This document shows, piece by piece, positions 6,792-9,256 of a stretch of DNA of 9,256 nucleotides. Numbering within the stretch: position 1 is the first letter of the stretch; the number at the start of each line of letters is the position of its first letter. The notes below the pieces were generated by a model, which was given only the letters and a program-made list of their open reading frames with translations, did not search any database and had not been told where the DNA came from. Origin of the DNA: JACPFJ01 sp036504875. Lineage in GTDB: Bacteria > Desulfobacterota > Desulfuromonadia > Geobacterales > Pseudopelobacteraceae. Made by a program: the position numbers and the translations under genes. The stretch is taken from assembly GCA_036504875.1 (NCBI GenBank), contig DASXUK010000032.1:1-9256 (forward strand). The letters run 5' to 3'.

Positions 6792-8005
6792 CCGCCGCAG
6801 CCCGCATCATAATCAATGAGATCAAGGGTTATCACCGCTTCTTGAAATTCATGATCGCCCTGGTAGTTCTCGGGGCGCTGGCCTCCCTGGTCCGTTTCAT
6901 CTTTGGCCTGGGAGTCACCACCAACCTGAACGACACCTACCCATGGGGGTTGTGGATCTCCTTCGATGTGGTCACGGCCGTGCCGCTGGCGGCCGGGGCC
7001 TTTACCCTGGGGGCCATCGTGCACTGCTTTCACATCAAAAAGCTGGAGCCGCTGGTACGACCGGCCATCGTGACCGGTTTTCTGGGCTACTCACTGGTCA
7101 GCGTCGGGCTGCTGCTCGACTTGGGGCAGCCCCAGCGCTGCTGGCACACCATGGTCTACTGGAATGTCCATTCGCCGATGTTTGAGGTTTCCATGTGCAT
7201 CATGGCCTATACCACGGTCCTGTTTATGGAGTTCCTCTCGCCGGTGTGCGAGAAACTGGGCTACCACCTGCCGCTCAGGGTGCTGCGCTGGCTGGAAATG
7301 CCGCTGGTAATTGCGGCGGCCGCCATCTCGACCCTGCATCAGTCCTCGCTGGGAACCTTCTTCCTGATCGCGGTCGACAAGCTGCATAACCTCTGGTACA
7401 ACCCGCTCCTGCCGCTGCAGTTCTGGATCTCGGCCATCTTCACCGGCATCTCGATCATCATTCTGGAAGCGACCATGGTGCACCGTTACCTGGGCCAACC
7501 GGACGAGTCGGAACTGCTCGAGATCCTGACCGGCATCCTCCCTTGGATCCTGGGGCTTTACCTGGCGGTCAAGTTTGCCGCGCTGGCCTTCCTCTCCCAC
7601 GGACCGCTCTTTGATCGCCCCGGACTTTTGATTCTGTTTCTGGTGGAGATCATTGCGGGGGTGGTTGTGCCGATGTTCATGTTCATGCGCAAGGCCAATC
7701 GCCAGGACGACCGCAAGCAGCTGCGCGGGGCCTGCCTGGTGATCTTCGGCCTGGTTCTGAACCGCTTCAATGTCTCGATGTTCGGCATGGAGCAGGCCGA
7801 CCAGGTGATCTATTACCCTTCGCTCGTCGAGTCGCTGGTCACGATCGGCATTATCGCCGCCCATGTTTTGTTCTTCGTGTTGTTGGCCAAGTATTTCCCG
7901 ATCTTCGAGCATCACCCCGAGACTGTTGATTACGCTCTGCCGGATAGTTTTCATAAGGTGGAAGGGGAGACTCACGGCAAGGGTGCTGAGGCGCAAAGGC
8001 AATAG
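6788..8005 (+). CDS. NrfD/HybB-family membrane subunit of formate dehydrogenase (quinone-reducing)
   Basis: A 405-residue integral membrane protein with about ten hydrophobic segments (roughly 19-42, 55-80, 94-112, 131-152, 171-191, 210-232, 247-269, 279-300, 312-327 and 347-369). The stretch LNDTYPWGLWISFD (46-60) and HQSSLGTFFL (184-193) are typical of the HybB branch of the NrfD/PsrC family, which binds quinone without heme. It takes the place of the diheme cytochrome b subunit (FdnI) of E. coli formate dehydrogenase-N and is unrelated to it; some annotations still call this position fdnI. The ATG overlaps the fdnH stop (ATGA), and AAGGAGG (6774-6780) is 7 nt upstream. Its role is to pass formate electrons to menaquinone. 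Whether charge is moved across the membrane cannot be told from sequence. A large hairpin begins at the base after the stop codon. Confidence 0.92.
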   Translation: MTAAARIIINEIKGYHRFLKFMIALVVLGALASLVRFIFGLGVTTNLNDTYPWGLWISFDVVTAVPLAAGAFTLGAIVHCFHIKKLEPLVRPAIVTGFLGYSLVSVGLLLDLGQPQRCWHTMVYWNVHSPMFEVSMCIMAYTTVLFMEFLSPVCEKLGYHLPLRVLRWLEMPLVIAAAAISTLHQSSLGTFFLIAVDKLHNLWYNPLLPLQFWISAIFTGISIIILEATMVHRYLGQPDESELLEILTGILPWILGLYLAVKFAALAFLSHGPLFDRPGLLILFLVEIIAGVVVPMFMFMRKANRQDDRKQLRGACLVIFGLVLNRFNVSMFGMEQADQVIYYPSLVESLVTIGIIAAHVLFFVLLAKYFPIFEHHPETVDYALPDSFHKVEGETHGKGAEAQRQ

Positions 8006-8054
8006 AACGCGGATATCTCCCCCTCCCTTGACGGGAGGGGGAGATATCCGCGTT
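8006..8054. repeat. Perfect 22-bp inverted repeat (49-nt hairpin) between the NrfD-type gene and mobA
   Basis: The arms 8006-8027 and 8033-8054 are perfectly complementary over 22 bp around a 5-nt loop TTGAC. The core is CCCCCTCCC-TTGAC-GGGAGGGGG, with GATATC in each arm. It starts at the base after the TAG stop and ends 18 nt before the mobA ATG. No T-run follows (CCATTAAAGG), so it is not a standard intrinsic terminator. It may be a dispersed palindromic repeat, or may act on the mRNA by protecting the fdn message from 3' exonucleases and lowering mobA-tatA expression. Confidence 0.9.
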
Positions 8055-8072
8055 CCATTAAAGGTTTACAAA

Positions 8073-8738
8073 ATGAACCATCCTACAAAAAAAACAACCA
8101 TCCCCGGAGTCACCGGCGTAATCCTGGCCGGGGGCCAATCCAGCCGTATGGGGAGCAACAAGGCGTTGCTCCCCTACCGCGGCGGGCGCTTTATCGAAGC
8201 CATCCACCGGCAGCTTACCGAGCTGTTCGATGAGGTCATCCTGGTCACCAACAGCCCGGAACAGTACCTCTTTCTCCACTGTCGCAAGACTCCCGATCTG
8301 TTTCCCGGTATGGGAGCTTTGGCCGGGCTGCATTCCGGGCTGCAGCATGCTACTAACCCGTACATCTTTGCCGTGGCTTGTGACATGCCTTATCTTAATA
8401 ACACGCTGATCAGAAGGCTGGTCCGGCTGCGAAGTAGCGCGGCGGTTGTTATTCCCGAGGGTGAGGGCGGCCTGGAACCATTGCACGCCGTGTATGGCAA
8501 ACAATGCCTGACTTCGATGGAACAGGCGCTGACCAGCGGGCGAAAACGGATCATCTCCTTTTTCCCGGAGGTTTCGGTCTGCCGTTTCCCGCATCAGGAA
8601 GTGGCGGTCATTGATCCGACCTTTGATTCCTTCCGGAACATCAACACCCCCGTGGACTACTTCAATCTGCGCGATGGTGAGCGCAGTATAACCATGCCGG
8701 TACCAGCAGAAATCTGTGTGGCTCGCACCAACGGCTGA
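8073..8738 (+). CDS. mobA: Molybdenum cofactor guanylyltransferase
   Basis: A 221-residue nucleotidyltransferase that joins GMP from GTP to Mo-molybdopterin to make MGD, the cofactor needed by FdnG. The N-terminal GTP-binding motif VILAGGQSSRMGSNKA (16-31) and the metal-binding VACDMPYLN (D104) are intact. Further family blocks, PLHAVYG and FRNINTPVDYF, lie near the C-terminus. The length is normal for MobA (about 190-220). The frame stays open upstream into the preceding gene, but the ATG at 8073 is chosen: it lies just after the hairpin with a weak AAGG site (8061-8064) and gives the expected distance to the LAGG motif. No promoter is visible in the short gap, so it is probably transcribed with the formate dehydrogenase genes. 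The linkage is an obvious functional fit. Confidence 0.93.
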   Translation: MNHPTKKTTIPGVTGVILAGGQSSRMGSNKALLPYRGGRFIEAIHRQLTELFDEVILVTNSPEQYLFLHCRKTPDLFPGMGALAGLHSGLQHATNPYIFAVACDMPYLNNTLIRRLVRLRSSAAVVIPEGEGGLEPLHAVYGKQCLTSMEQALTSGRKRIISFFPEVSVCRFPHQEVAVIDPTFDSFRNINTPVDYFNLRDGERSITMPVPAEICVARTNG

Positions 8739-8763
8739 ACAATCTTAGCAAGGAGCAATCACT

Positions 8764-8949
8764 ATGTTTGGATTCGGTATGCCGGAGATGTTTATCATTC
8801 TTGCCATCCTGCTGGTCGTAGCCGGCCCTGCAAAGCTTCCCCAGTTGGGACAGGCCCTCGGCAGCAGCATCAGAAATTTCAAAAAAGGCTGTACCGGTGA
8901 GGATGAGCCATCACCAATTGAGCATAAAGAAAGGCCTGATTCCCTCTGA
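8764..8949 (+). CDS. tatA: Twin-arginine translocase subunit TatA/E
   Basis: A 61-residue protein with a short N-terminal membrane helix (about 7-20) carrying the usual polar residue near its start (E8). It has a G21-P22 hinge, an amphipathic helix KLPQLGQALGSSIRNFKK (24-41) and a charged, probably disordered tail. This is the TatA/TatE layout, in a short form. TatA oligomers permit passage of folded proteins bearing twin-arginine signals, such as FdnG. AAGGAG (8750-8755) is 8 nt upstream. It lies 25 nt after mobA and is the last gene before a strong terminator, so it is probably the last cistron of the operon. TatB and TatC are not in the window. Unusual details are AGPAKLP where FGPKKLP is common, and a lone C43. 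Confidence 0.92.
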   Translation: MFGFGMPEMFIILAILLVVAGPAKLPQLGQALGSSIRNFKKGCTGEDEPSPIEHKERPDSL

Positions 8950-8978
8950 ATCAGCTGTCGTTAGTCTTTGTGATAAAG

Positions 8979-9017
8979 AAAACGCCCTGCCAGGAATTCC
9001 CCGACAGGGCGTTTTTT
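8979..9017 (+). terminator. Rho-independent terminator of the fdn-mobA-tatA operon
   Basis: AAAACGCCCTG (8979-8989) pairs with CAGGGCGTTTT (9005-9015) in a perfect 11-bp stem with a 15-nt loop, and the run of T reaches 9017. It lies 29 nt after the tatA stop. The complementary A-run on the left lets it work on the other strand too. Confidence 0.92.
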
Positions 9018-9050
9018 GCGTTCTTTCGTGAGATCTGAAAAGAAAAAAAC

Positions 9051-9103
9051 TTTCTCTCACTCGCTCACTTTCGTTCGCTAAAGCTCACAGAGACACAGAG
9101 AAA
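9051..9103. repeat. Degenerate intergenic repeat (low-complexity, CT/GA-rich)
   Basis: TTTCTCT (9051-9057) and AGAGAAA (9097-9103) form outer arms. Between them lie short near-repeats (CTCACTCGCTCACTTTCGTTCGCT) and CACAGAGACACAGAG. I recall similar strings in intergenic regions of many environmental bacteria, but copy number cannot be tested from one window. It separates the operon terminator from the insertion sequence to the right. Confidence 0.4.
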
Positions 9104-9121
9104 AACAAGGAAAACATCATT

Positions 9122-9256
9122 AGTGTCCGGAATAATTTCAGAACAACTTCAGCTGTTTAGGTTTTAAGATCATGTTGCTTTTGTAATCGTAAAATGTAAG
9201 CAGTTGGTTTAGTTCCGTTCTTTCAAAAACCGATACGCTCAAAATCTGTAGAATTG
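9122..9256 (-). mobile_element. End of an IS4-like insertion sequence (cut by window edge)
   Basis: The left boundary is placed near AGTGTCCGGAATAATTT (9122-9138), just outside the transposase stop codon, where the terminal inverted repeat should be. The rest of the element lies beyond the window, so neither the other end nor a target duplication can be checked. Confidence 0.5.
9138..9256 (-). CDS. IS4-like transposase, C-terminal fragment (cut by window edge)
   Basis: On the minus strand a frame enters from the window edge and ends at TGA (9138-9140) after 38 visible residues. It contains LQILSVSVFERTELNQLL and ends in PKQLKLF. The pattern (L-Q-I-L-S-V-x-x-F-E-x-T-x-x-x-x-L-L, then a short tail ending ...QLxLF) is the usual C-terminus of IS4-family DDE transposases of the kind common in deltaproteobacteria. 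The catalytic domain is not visible. Confidence 0.7.
   Translation of the reverse strand, partial: ILQILSVSVFERTELNQLLTFYDYKSNMILKPKQLKLF

Noticed and set aside
8006..8054. Intrinsic terminator after the NrfD-type gene
   Set aside because: The stem is strong but the following bases are CCATTAAAGG, without a T-run. It is kept as a repeat or RNA structure instead.
7863..8072. An N-terminal extension of MobA overlapping the preceding gene
   Set aside because: The added stretch is a shadow of the NrfD-type gene and the hairpin in another frame. The MobA motif lies at the usual distance from ATG 8073.

Overview
The window looks like a chromosomal segment of a Geobacter-like (Desulfuromonadia) anaerobic deltaproteobacterium. 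The evidence is the gene content: a selenocysteine-containing periplasmic formate dehydrogenase with a NrfD/HybB-type membrane subunit, a sigma-54 response regulator beside it, and moderately GC-rich core genes flanked by AT-rich mobile DNA. The genus is an inference; there is no rRNA or other taxonomic marker.

Layout. Positions 1-1260 are accessory DNA. They hold the 3' end of an IS3-family transposase, a small hypothetical gene on the minus strand that seems to have lost its 5' end, and a complete REP-associated tyrosine (Y1/HUH) transposase gene. That gene is bracketed by two inverted copies of a short palindrome. Positions 1262-2641 (minus) encode an NtrC-type sigma-54 activator. The 260-bp divergent intergenic region (2642-2901) holds a well-formed -24/-12 promoter towards the formate dehydrogenase genes, a TTTGTRCATT-type inverted repeat suited to be the activator site, and a sigma-70-like promoter for the regulator that overlaps this repeat.

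Positions 2902-8949 (plus) form one apparent operon: fdnG, fdnH, a NrfD-family subunit, mobA and tatA, closed by a strong intrinsic terminator at 8979-9017. fdnG looks like two ORFs, but the in-frame TGA at 3472-3474 is a selenocysteine codon (Sec191), followed at once by a SECIS-like hairpin with a GGUCU loop. FdnG carries a twin-arginine signal and needs bis-MGD, so the two trailing genes fit the same job: MobA makes the guanylylated molybdenum cofactor and TatA belongs to the Tat export pathway. Electrons should flow from formate in the periplasm through the four [4Fe-4S] clusters of FdnH to the quinone pool at the membrane subunit.

A 44-nt inverted repeat with 22-bp perfect arms lies directly after the stop codon of the NrfD-type gene and ahead of mobA. 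Beyond the terminator the sequence is AT-rich, with a degenerate intergenic repeat and then the C-terminal end of an IS4-like transposase on the minus strand that runs off the window. No clearly new biological system was found. The most notable points are the Sec/SECIS arrangement, the sigma-54 control region, the 22-bp hairpin, and the architecture of the transposase element, where the stop codon lies inside the terminal palindrome and the mRNA is probably leaderless.
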